Below are positions 9,788 through 19,075 of a stretch of 20,677 nucleotides of DNA, in pieces. The position numbers and the translations under genes are program-made. How positions within the stretch are numbered: position 1 is the stretch's first letter; each line of letters starts with the position of its first letter. This DNA is from Euperipatoides rowelli (taxonomy: Eukaryota; Onychophora; Udeonychophora; Euonychophora; Peripatopsidae): assembly GCA_003024985.2 (NCBI GenBank), contig PXIH01S0003828.1; one strand, 5' to 3'. Under the pieces are notes generated by a model. That model did no database searches and had not been told where the DNA came from. It saw only the letters and a program-made list of their open reading frames with translations.

Positions 9788-9984
9788 ACATTTAAATTAG
9801 CTGTATTTATTCCATTATTTTGCTTTCTGGACTTTTTCATAAACTCCTTTGCATTACAGACAACATTGATGTTAAGTATAAAATATTTGCTACAGGGCAC
9901 ATTCATCCAACCTTTTCCTGCTTTAGTGCCTCTTTTGTAAATGTATTTGCTATGAATTCCAAGTTTACATAACTTCCAAACCAC

Positions 9985-12109
9985 TTTAAATTCAGAAACT
10001 TAGATTTAAAAAATACTTTTAAGTCTTTACAGAGTATTTCAAAAGTTCCAATGATGATATGAGCATAAACAAAGTCATACTATAATGTTAAAAAAAATGT
10101 TCAGGATTACATGAAGCTGAGCTGGTGAACAAAGAAATGATTTACAAGGAAAGATTCAATAAATTATTAATTGACAATTTGTAAATAATTAAGTAACTTG
10201 AAGAAAAATAAAAAAATTAGTTAAAAATATAATAAAATAAAAAAGAGAAAAATTAAACAATTGGTGAATAAGAGCACAAAAAATATCCGCAAGCAGTCAT
10301 TAGTGCTGTCACATGTTAATTTTGTTTTGTCAAACTTTTTATCCATTAGGTATGTGTAGGTTGGTTAAATTCAATCTTTGCAATCAAAATGGAGAAAATG
10401 AGAGATGTCTAATTCAGCTGGTCTTAACCATCCCTAAGTTCTGTCTGGATTTTACAGGTAAATGTAATTCATAGGAATTTTGGTTTCTGTGGCATTTCCC
10501 TCATTTTCTTTTAGGATGCACTTCTTTGGATAGTAAAATCATGTTCACTGGCTTTGGCAGGTTATGGGCGTTAAACCATCCTTTTGTGAAGGTGTTAGCG
10601 GGTTTGTGAGTATATACAGTGATTTTGTTAGAGAAGTTAATGAAAGTGCAAATAAGTTAGGAGAGTTTGGATAAAATGACTGTAGAGATGCAGTTAATCT
10701 AAAAAATGACACACATACAAATACAGTATATACCCCCTTCCCTAGCCCCCCTTAAAAAAAGTCAAGATCAATCAATTAATTGGTCAGCTAGTTAATACTT
10801 CAGGATATGATGCCAAAATAACTTTTGATTCTTTGAAAATTCAATAGTTACATCAATGGGACATAAAATCTGCACAAAATTTAATCCATGTTGGCTATTC
10901 ATAAAAGTGGTAGTCATGTTCCATTACTGAGAATGCTGATTAATGTGCCAAGTGGCCAACACTTCTTTCAGCTGTCCAGATTGCATTGACATTAATTGGT
11001 AACTTCCAAATGGAAATTTCTTAAAACTGCATATGCCACATTATGCCACAATGTTGCCATAAATTGACTAAATATTATTAAAGATTATTTTTAAAAAATT
11101 TGGTAATAAAAAAAATAAAATAAACATTATTTATTTCTAGCACAATTTACACCGATCCCTCCACCACCCCTTCCCCTTGATATTCTGTTAACATTGTAAA
11201 ATCAATTAAAGGAAGAAATTAGGCAATTTAAGGTAATTCACTCCACTTCATTTAAAATGTCATTAAAAAAAAGAATCATTAATTCTAAGTGATTTATTTT
11301 TTAATAAAATCTTTTTTCTTTAGTTAGATGAGCTTGAAATTTAATTTGTATCTAATGGAAGAGTCATGTCGAAAGTATCTTAAGGGTTCAATCTCAAACG
11401 TACTTGATTTTCATTAAAATATTGCACTTCACACAATAAGAGTGATGTTTTGACTATCACAAAGTTGCAAAGATTTACTTGAAAGAAACTCATTTCTTAA
11501 AACGATTTCCAAAAGAGGTCACGGAGTTTAGAAAACATGCCAACATAAAATACATTTAAAAAAAGAGATAAAATAATTATTGTTTTCAACTTATAAAAAC
11601 CCACCCTAGCTGTAACTTTTTTAAAAAACTTTATCTTATATTAAATTATTCTTAAATTCATAATATACTATCAAATAAATTGTCCTGGCTAATAATTAAA
11701 AAAAAAAATATTCTTCTCGTTTTTTTTTTTAAAATAATACTTTTATAATATGCATTCAAAAAGAATCACATGATATCAAACACTAGATCTTTCTGCAAAA
11801 GTTTAATTTTATAATGAAGATTCAAAATACAATGAATATTTACAATAAATTGAGGAGGAAGGAGATATGATGAATTAACAAAAAAATATATATAAATTAT
11901 TAACAAGGACATCTAAGCGACAGTGATCACATGTGATGTAAAATTATGTTTCTTAAATGCAGATTCTTGAACAAACTTAGAATTGTAGTAAAAATATGCA
12001 GTATATAAATGAAAATAATAAATACTAAAAAAATAAGTAATGTTACACACTTTAACTTTATATATAAAAAAAAGTATATTCAGATCTAAATATATTGTAA
12101 TTCTAAACA
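9985..12109. other. AT-rich spacer, no gene seen
   Basis: I find no supportable gene. C-rich plus-strand runs lie near 10733-10757 and 11153-11177. A poly-A block and a poly-T block face each other at about 11700-11731. The minus-strand frame at 11913-12137 is composed of the residues expected from A/T-rich noise and overlaps the MITE at 12118. The part next to 9984 may be the eroded 5' region of the LINE. Confidence 0.55.
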
Positions 12110-12117
12110 ATCTAAAC
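12110..12117. repeat. Left 8-bp target-site duplication ATCTAAAC
   Basis: ATCTAAAC directly precedes the MITE and is repeated exactly at 12352-12359, directly after its right end. Confidence 0.75.
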
Positions 12118-12351
12118 CTCAACCTTTTTTCGTTCACCGCCCACTTTAATACAATTTAGAGAAATTGCAATATGCCACCGCCCACATTGACCGCTTGTCA
12201 GATTTGATAAGCTTTTTTTTAGTTGACTGGACATTTTGTTGACTTCTTGTCAGATTTGATTAGCTTTTTATTTTTTAATAAATTCATTACATCCCACAAA
12301 AATCTTAAAATGCCCACTGGTGGGCGCTACGGACCACGTTGAAGAACCCTG
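12118..12351. mobile_element. 234-bp hAT-like MITE
   Basis: Read inward from the right end on the minus strand, the element begins CAGGGTTCTTCAACGTGGTC, closely like the CAGGGGTTCTCAACC termini of many animal hAT non-autonomous elements. An exact 8-bp repeat ATCTAAAC flanks both sides, the size hAT transposases make. The left terminus keeps only CTCAACCTTTTTTCG, so about ten terminal bases appear to be lost. The interior is noncoding. It contains an imperfect internal duplication of CTTGTCAGATTTGATWAGCTTTTT (about 12194 and 12247), and ACCGCCCAC occurs twice on its left side. GCCCACTGGTGGGCG near the right end is a strong inverted pair. Confidence 0.8.
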
Positions 12352-12359
12352 ATCTAAAC

Positions 12360-12542
12360 AGTGCAAACTTAAAAGTTGCATCACATAATTATAGTAAACT
12401 TTTTTATATACATTTTAATGTTAAATTTATCCCCCCCCCAAATCCTTGTAAATATTCATTGTTCTTAGAATATTCATTTAAAAAAGCAAACTGTTGCATA
12501 AAGATGTAATATTTAATAAAAGCCATAAAGAATTTAAGCTGA
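12360..12542. other. AT-rich gap between two insertions
   Basis: This short stretch separates the MITE and the SINE. It contains a run of nine cytosines at 12431-12439 and nothing else I can name. Confidence 0.5.
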
Positions 12543-12557
12543 AATATCTGTTTAATT
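12543..12557. repeat. 15-bp target-site duplication of the SINE
   Basis: AATATCTGTTTAATT here matches 12839-12853 exactly. The two copies bracket the tRNA-derived SINE, and similarity continues a few bases further (TATT against ATT). This length is typical of LINE-machinery insertion. Confidence 0.9.
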
Positions 12558-12838
12558 TATTATTTTTCAGCAGAAATGAATTAGAAATTAATGAGGATGG
12601 TTCTTCGAAAGTGTCTGATTCCTAGCTCCCATCGACCAGTTTTAATACCCGGGGATACAGGGCATATTTCTAAAGTGTATTGGAAAAAAAAAACCCGAAA
12701 ACACTGCACCCTGGCACCCAGGTCTGGAAAAAAACGGAGAGTATTGGCACCCCCTGTGATAGAACCTGTCACCAGGATCTATATGTCTGGAGAAACAGCA
12801 GCCCAGTACGCTACCAACTAAGCTACTGCTCCTCGACG
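12558..12838 (-). mobile_element. tRNA-derived SINE, full length with 15-bp TSD
   Basis: On the minus strand the element opens with a tRNA-like head, GGAGCAGTAGCTTAGTTGGT, whose TAGCTTAGTTGG fits the RNA polymerase III A box. About 45 bases on, GGTTCTATCAC is a near match to the B box (GGTTCRANNCC, one core mismatch). A body with CCAGACCTGGGTGCCAGG follows, then an A/T-rich tail ending CTGCTGAAAAATAATA. The 15-bp perfect duplication on both sides marks exact borders, giving about 281 bp. The element would be copied by a LINE in trans and has no protein. The open frames around 12581-12895 on both strands are its shadows. I do not recognise a named SINE family. The perfect duplication suggests a fairly recent insertion. 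Confidence 0.85.
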
Positions 12839-12853
12839 AATATCTGTTTAATT

Positions 12854-14526
12854 ATTCCAAGCTACTCAGAGAAGATTATAAGATTCAATCAATGAGAAAC
12901 AACTGTACTGCATTTCAATTATTACAATGAAAAAATTTCTACCAACATAACAAATACATTATTTGATTACCTAAACATGCCCCGCCCCCTCCTTTCGAAT
13001 AAATCAATATATCTTATATTTGACTTTGTTATGATCAAATGTCGTATTTTTGTAAAGTTAGAAATCTTCATTTTATTAAATGATTTTCTTTTTTGTTGTT
13101 GTTTATCACAGAAATATTATTTACATTTGACAATTTTTATCACGATAGAAATACTTTATTATTGCAAAATTAATTATTTACATCAGACAATTTCTGTTGA
13201 TAATAACAATTGTACATTATGATAATGATAACATAATGTTAATTAGGTAAAATGATAAGTTGATGCAGTAATAATTCATAGGAACACATCAGCAACTGTT
13301 TTCAAAGAAATACAGATGAATTTGTATTCACAGCTAAAAGGTAAATCAAAGTTTAGTTCCACTGTTAATATTAACAGCTAATTGGCTTCTTGGAATGCAG
13401 AAGAATATTATCTTAGCATGAAATCTAAATCTGAATTGATTTATTGATGTGGCTTGTGGAGATATTGGATCTAAGTATGTGAATTATAACTAACAATTAG
13501 TCTTCTAATCTCTGCTTTTCCTGTGTGACTCTTCATCTCTAAATGCAAATATTAATAGATTTACTATTTTATCTCAATTTCTCAAATGGAGCTGAAAATT
13601 TAAACTATTTACAAGTTTTTAAGTCCCAGTGTTCTATATTTTGTTTTCAATCTTTGATGATTTATAACTAACTTTTGATAAACAAAATGGTCTGAAATAT
13701 TATACATATCTTGAGGTCACATGACTATTTAAGTCTTCAATGTGAACCATGTAACCTATAAAGTGTTTTTCAGATCACTAGATGATCAGAGCTAAAAGAA
13801 AATATCCATTGCTCATAATAGAGTTCATAGCCATGTGCATTAGGGTATAATTGAACCTTTATACCCCACTCCCTCCCCCCCTTCCCCAAAGACATATTAT
13901 AAACAATGGCCAGAAATAGGACTGCAGAAATCAATATAGCAACTTTTTTTACTGTTAAAAAGAAAAAAGAAGGTTTTTTTAACGTTTTATAAGCACTAAA
14001 AAGAGGGAATAAATGTAATTTCCTAACACAAATTGTCTCAGATTGGGTGTGTGAAATGAAAGGAATGGCAATATTGAAATGAGAAATAGACATTATTTTT
14101 ATTTTACACACCCAATTTTATACAATTTATGTTATTGTAAAGAAATACATATTATATATATTCTATTTTTTTTTCAGCAGATAAAAAATTGTAATAGTGA
14201 AAAAAGCATTTGAGAATTTTAATTTGGGTGAAGGAGGGTACATTACTTAGTGGGAGGGGTAGAAATTTATTTTATGCTCTACATTAAGTGAGACATTATT
14301 TTAAAAGTCTATTTATAATAATCCGTCATAAGATTAATCCGTCTCTTATTTCTGAAAACTTTAAAATAAGTTTTAAAAATGTGGATCTCAGGCTGTTTCA
14401 GGAGTAATTGGCTTCATATTTTGCTATTCAGTTGGCCAGAAACATTGGAGCTCCTTTTATCCTAACTTTTTCAAAAATTGATCCACAGGGCAGAAAAGGT
14501 CATAGGAAGCCCAAAATAGCATTAAT
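12854..14526. other. AT-rich spacer, no gene seen
   Basis: No supportable gene. A 113-codon minus-strand frame (14111-13770) has one hydrophobic stretch but runs through a poly-G/C tract and shows no domain, so I treat it as chance. A C-rich run lies at about 13864-13886. An inverted repeat (ATTGGGTGTGTGAAAT, 14042-14057, against 14101-14116, one mismatch) could form a hairpin. Confidence 0.55.
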
Positions 14527-14713
14527 CAAATCTGTTCTATCAAGACTTTAGAATAAATCAAAAACATTGTGCTAGGATGAGTGGTTGAGGAGGACTATCA
14601 AACCTTACCAATATACAGACATTTCTATTCTTTTATTATATAAATCTGCTTTATCAGGTCTTTTAACATCATTGTGATAAAATGAGTGGTTAAGGAGGAG
14701 TAGTAGACCTAAT
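14527..14713. repeat. Diverged ~114-bp tandem duplication, two copies
   Basis: The copy at 14527-14605 and the copy at 14641-14713 share AAATCTGYTYTATCARG, then ACATTGTG or TCATTGTG, then ATGAGTGGTTRAGGAGGA. They differ by many substitutions and small indels. The second copy ends at a run of 12 cytosines (14722-14733). Nothing coding is visible. Confidence 0.75.
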
Positions 14714-14733
14714 GATTTTGTCCCCCCCCCCCC

Positions 14734-16683
14734 TCCCTCTGAAACCCTCTTGTTCCAAATCTTTTAGAAGTGCCTCTATTTTCCAGTTTCATTTAGTCTT
14801 CTATATTCATAGGCTATGATGTATGTTGGTGCCCTTTCCCTAAGTTAATCATTAATTATAATTGTAAATTTTTTTATTTCCCTCTTAGAATGTTTGATGC
14901 CTTGCTACAAAGGGCCCATATGTTTTGTCAGTGTTTTCTGAATTTGTAGTTTCCCCGAAAAGTTGGTGTGCCTGCTGCAAATTAGCCATCCCTATCTCTT
15001 GCTATTTTGTTTACCAGGAATATAGATACTGCATCTATTTTGTTATTTTATTGTGCCCTTGTTTTAGAGGTCATCTAGTTTGAGAAGAAAAATTCTGAAA
15101 AAAAAAAACCCCTACTCTTGCAATCCAATTAAAATATTTGTGTGACAGCATAGATTATCAGTATTAGCTATTTTAATCTTTCTTGCTATACATAATACTT
15201 GATCATTGACATGAATCATTCTCTGCCTGTCTTATTTGATTCTCCATGATCTAATTTAGTTTAGTTTATATAAGATCTGAAGATTTTGTTAACAGAACAG
15301 AGAAAAGGAAGAAGAAGAAAAGATAATCTGTTTAAATATGTCTCAAAACCTGAATAGAATACTTTTAAGTTTATATATCCAAGTAATATGAGTAAATTTT
15401 ATATTTTCACTTTACTCAAACTATAGACTTACATAATATATAAGAAATTAAAACCTTGACCTTACACACCCAATTGCTGATTAATATGAAAACTTTAGTC
15501 TTTAAATGAGGATTGAATGTATTAATGCTGGAAATTAAATCTCACCCCTCCCTCCCCTTTAATTTTCTTTAATACAATTACTCCGGCTACCTCAATCTGT
15601 TGTGTTCATTAGCATCATCAAATACACAGGACGAATGAAAAGTTTCCCATGAAAATTCTAACCAATTAGCCTAATTCAAAGTAATTTTGTATTTTGTCCA
15701 TTGTATAAAAATCTATACTAACACCACATTGAGACTGCTGCTACTTTAACTAAGTAACAATAAATAATATTCAACTAATCAGCCAATTTATGCAACTATT
15801 ATATTCAAATATTAATTTATTCAGAAGATTTAGTATGTATCTGCTAGGTCCTGCTGAACTTTTTTTGTCATGTATTTCTCTTACATGTCTACACTAATTG
15901 ATTTAAACGTTTAATTTGAAACTAATTATGCAGTCTGTATTGAATAGTTGTTATAATTTTTAAAAAGATTTTTGACTGCTGAAATGAAATTGAAGATTGT
16001 GGGTTCATAGTTCAAGCCCAACAGATTTTTTTCACTGTACTATTTCATCAAAATATATTATTTATTTAAAATGTCAAATGTTACAATTGTATATAAATCT
16101 TAAATTTGTTAAAACTAAAATTAGGTTTTCCATTTGACATTGCTATCTCCCCCCTCCATTTGTATTATTACTTCTATCTGAAGGTTTTGAGACATTTTCC
16201 AGCTGTTAGCATTATTTCCTAAGAGAGTCTTGAGATCAGATTTCAAACATAGCTTTTTAATGGTCACTACCTTGACACATTAATCTTGTTTAACAATGTT
16301 GTCAGGGGCTTTACAAGCTGGCAGGTAGCTAAAGTTACACTTGGACATGTCTCCAAAGAATTTGACACAAACACACATTGCCTATGCTTTAACAAATTGC
16401 ACATCTATCATATGAATGCCTTTCTATTATCTCTAAAACTTCTGTAAGAGATTTCATACCTGAAAAAACACAAGAAATTGAAAATTGGAAACAATAAATC
16501 AACTTCTATGCTACACAGTTTTGACAAAACAATGTCTTAGGCAACTGTTACTTTTTCTTTAAATTAATCATATCCTTAAAGCATTATAACAATACTGATG
16601 AGACAAAAATGTTCATCTATCTAAGATTGTTTTTTACTTCAAGTTAATATGACAACCTATATATTATAGATTGATAAATTAAC
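14734..16683. other. AT-rich spacer, no gene seen
   Basis: I see no gene. C-rich runs lie at 15545-15559 and 16148-16157. At about 16003-16022 the words GTGGGTTCAT and AGTTCAAGCCC resemble a polymerase III B box, perhaps the remains of a SINE head, but no A box is convincing upstream. TTACACACCCAATT at about 15462 repeats a word seen at 14104. Confidence 0.5.
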
Positions 16684-16986
16684 AGTTAAACTTAATTTTC
16701 AAAAGTGTCACATCTTATATTCTACAATACCCCAGTCTCTCCTATTCAACAAAATGATGACATCCAATAATCACCAGAAAAGGTACAGAACAGATCAAGG
16801 AGCAAATGTCACTAATAATAATGACAGCTGTAGTTCTTTCCACTGTCTATAATGGCAAACTATCAAGAATTTCACATCCCGCCACCAACAACAAGAAGGC
16901 CAAGAGGAGAATATCTTAGATTTTCTTATGGAAAGGTGATTGTGTAAAATTACATTTTTTTAATAGATGATAAAATAACAAAGTGG
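16684..16986. repeat. Dispersed repeat, copy 1 (relative at 19460-19598)
   Basis: Positions 16684-16748 and 19460-19528 share AGTTAAAC, TTTTCAA, TGTCACAT, CTTATATTCTA and CTCTCYTATTCA in the same order. After a 165-bp segment present only in this copy, similarity resumes (ATTTTCTTATRGA, GTARAATTACATTT, CAAAGTGGT). This looks like two old copies of one unnamed repeat, with an insertion here or a deletion there. Confidence 0.5.
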
Positions 16987-16987
16987 T

Positions 16988-17075
16988 ACAGCTCTGAAGG
17001 TCCAGTGGTTTAGGCTGTTAACTGCCGGAGTTTATATATAAGGGGTTGTAGGTTCAATTTTGGGCAATTCCGATA
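16988..17075 (+). mobile_element. tRNA-like SINE head, second family or degraded
   Basis: The stretch CTCTGAAGGTCCAGTGG then TTTAGGCTGTTAACTG resembles the D-arm (A box) region of a tRNA. About 35 bases later, TTGTAGGTTCAATTTTGGGC contains a GGTTCAA B box. Spacing between the two boxes is right for a tRNA-derived SINE. The acceptor ends do not pair, so it is not a working tRNA gene. I see no target duplication and no clear body or tail. It is different enough in sequence from the SINE at 12.6 kb to be another family or an older copy. Confidence 0.5.
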
Positions 17076-18089
17076 TGGAAAATAATGAATTTTCTTTCAT
17101 CATTAGTACACACTGAGGAATTTTTCTGTATCTTTATCTATAGGAACCATTGAAAACAATAAAATTTGGATTTTTCCTGATGTGGCAAATGAAGTTGGAG
17201 AAGGAACCCGAATACGAGATTGTACGAGGAAACAAGGAAAATTGTTAACCCTTTGTACTTGTAAATATTGTAAATATTAAAGGTTTGTTTCTCCCCAGTT
17301 TGAGGATAAACATATTTTTTTAAAAAAAATAAAATAATGAAGTGAAAGAAAAAAGTTCCAAGCATTCCTTTGACTGCAGAGCACCATTCCGCTGTACTGA
17401 AAACATTATTAGCTTAGAATCCCCAAGATAACAATGATTGAAGGTATCTCACCAAATTATCAGATTCAACAAAAACAGAGAACCAACAAAAGATGCATCA
17501 ACAGCCAATGAAAAAAATATTATTTGTTGAACAAATAATAGAATTTTCTTAATGACAAAATATACAAAATTAACAAATACATAATATACTGTATTTTTAA
17601 AACTTATTTGTAGCCACCTGGTAGCTTTTTTCAGTAGTTAAAATTAAATATCACTTTGAAGTTAATTAATAATATCTTAATTAATTTTGAGGGCATTGAC
17701 GTTCTTTTTTTCCATGGGGTTAGTGGTTTTGAAATAAATGCACTGAAATTGATCGCTGTGTTTGTAATAATTCTATAATGAAATTTGAATTAATTCTAAG
17801 ATAATTGTTTTTTATTAAAGACATTGTTATGTAGGAAATGTAATGATGCTTTAAGAATCGAATCATCATCATTTCCATTCATAATTACAGATTTGGAAAA
17901 TTATTAAAAGATCATTATTCAAACATTTACATCTAATGAATATCAAAAAATAATGATGAACTAAAATGATGAAAGTTTATTATATAAGAAAGATCTAGAT
18001 CTTTTTTAAATTTCTATTATAATTAATAAATATTGATTTGTGATTAATAAATATGATTTATTTATTATTTAAAATTATGATTAGGCAAT
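17076..18089. other. AT-rich spacer, no gene seen
   Basis: No gene is supported; the minus-strand frame at 17138-17365 lacks any domain. Two short palindromes occur: TATTATTTGTT and AACAAATAATA around one central base (17518-17540), and AAAGATCTAGATCTTT (17989-18004). Both are A/T-rich and may be chance. Confidence 0.55.
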
Positions 18090-18272
18090 CTAACTATAAT
18101 AAAAGGCAAGTTTGGTCATGATGTCTGTCACGCTGCTCGGCTATCTTCGGTGAGCCGATAACGGCCAACGATGTTTTTGCTCTATTTTCTGTCCATAGAT
18201 GTCACTGTATCCGTCATTTCTGACAGGTTTTTAAACTAGTAACTATAATAAAAGGCTAGTTTGGTCACTTGG

Positions 18273-18449
18273 TCATGATGTCTGTCACGCTGCTCGGCCA
18301 TCTTCGGCTAGCCGATAACGCCCAAAGATGTTTTCGCTCTATTTTCTGTCCATAGATGTCNTCATGATGTCTGTCACGCTGCTCGGCCATCTTCGGCTAG
18401 CCGATAACGCCCAAAGATGTTTTCGCTCTATTTTCTGTCCATAGATGTC
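18273..18449. repeat. Perfect 88-bp duplicate around a single N
   Basis: 18273-18360 and 18362-18449 are identical, and the one base between them is N (18361). The array's 157-bp period is off by exactly 89 here. This is best explained by two contig ends that overlap but were not merged. Confidence 0.9.
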
Positions 18450-18770
18450 GCTGTATTTGTCATTTCTGACAGGTTTTTAAACTAGTAATTATAATAAAAG
18501 GCTAATTTGGTCACTTGGTCATGATGCCTGTCACGCTGCTCGGCCATCTTCGGCTAGTCGATAACACCCAAAGATGTTTTCACTCTATTTTCTGTCCATA
18601 GATGTCGCTGTATCCATCATTTCTGACAGGTTTTTAAACTAGTAATTATAATAAAAGGCTAATTTGGTCACTTGTTCATGATGTCTGTCACGCTGCACGT
18701 CTATCTTCAGTGAGCCGATGACGCCGAAAGATGTTTTTACTCTATTTTCTGTCCATAGATGTCGCTGTAT

Positions 18771-18899
18771 CCGTCATTTCTGAAAGGTTTTTAAACTAGT
18801 AATTATAATAAAAGGCTAATTTGGTCACTTGTTCNCCGTCATTTCTGAAAGGTTTTTAAACTAGTAATTATAATAAAAGGCTAATTTGGTCACTTGTTC
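18771..18899. repeat. Perfect 64-bp duplicate around a single N
   Basis: 18771-18834 and 18836-18899 are identical, and the base between them is N (18835). The unit phase is off by 65 bases. This is the same signature as at 18361, so it is likely a second unmerged contig overlap. Confidence 0.9.
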
Positions 18900-19075
18900 A
18901 TGATGTCTGTCATGCTGCACGTCTATCTTCAGTGAGCCGATGACGCCCAAAGATGTTTTTGCTCTATTTTCTGTCCATAGATGTCGCTGTATCCGTCTTT
19001 TTTGATGGCCGTTTAAGTATAGCAAGCTAAAAAGGAAGAAATTAATGTCCATCATTTTTGAAGGACTTTTAGCCT

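Larger units (their letters stand above)
6620..9984 (-). mobile_element. Decayed CR1/L2-like LINE with endonuclease and RT
   Basis: Read on the minus strand, this stretch carries in order a basic linker (KRGTKAGKG near 9900), an APE-type endonuclease (9.7-8.5 kb), a linker, reverse transcriptase (about 7.95-7.25 kb) and the RT C-terminal region (to about 6.65 kb). This is the order in ORF2 of CR1, L2 and related non-LTR retrotransposons. The reading jumps frame many times and contains many stops, so the copy is dead. The KYVDD-type catalytic box and the FDWS..SIDxI stretch before the RT suggest the CR1/L2 group, but clade assignment by eye is weak. A 450-bp insertion interrupts it at 8670-9118, and a perfect hairpin interrupts it at 9740-9787. 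Neither the 5' end nor the 3' end is fixed. Confidence 0.85.
18090..19075. repeat. 157-bp tandem array, about five units
   Basis: Units can be phased on ATAATAAAAG at 18096, 18245, 18491, 18648, 18805 and 18870. Each reads AAGGCTARTTTGGTCAC, TGATGTCTGTCACGCTG, ATCTTCGG or ATCTTCAG, CCGATRACG, AAAGATGTTTT, CTATTTTCTGTCCATAG, ATGTCGCTGTATCCGTC and a close TTTTTAAACTAGTAAT. The regular period is 157 bp; the first unit lacks 8 bp. Two single Ns break the rhythm, and removing the duplicated sequence beside them restores 157 bp exactly and leaves five units. The last unit is altered: about 56 extra bases after CTGTATCCGTC, and a different closing (GGACTTTTAGCCTAGT). The units are richer in G+C and CpG than the surroundings. 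They could be a satellite or a tandemly amplified non-autonomous element (the CTAG end recalls Helitrons). No protein is encoded. Confidence 0.85.

Noticed and set aside
12581-12895. Overlapping frames of 63-76 codons on both strands
   Set aside because: They lie within or across the tRNA-derived SINE, which is G+C-richer and so has fewer stops.
13770-14111. 113-codon minus-strand frame with one hydrophobic segment
   Set aside because: It runs through a G-rich homopolymer tract, has no recognisable domain, and its hydrophobic segment is what A/T-rich DNA gives by chance.
16988-17075. A functional tRNA gene
   Set aside because: A and B boxes are visible but the acceptor and anticodon stems do not pair; it fits a SINE head better.
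18861-19055. 64-codon minus-strand frame
   Set aside because: It is a translation of the 157-bp array with no independent support.
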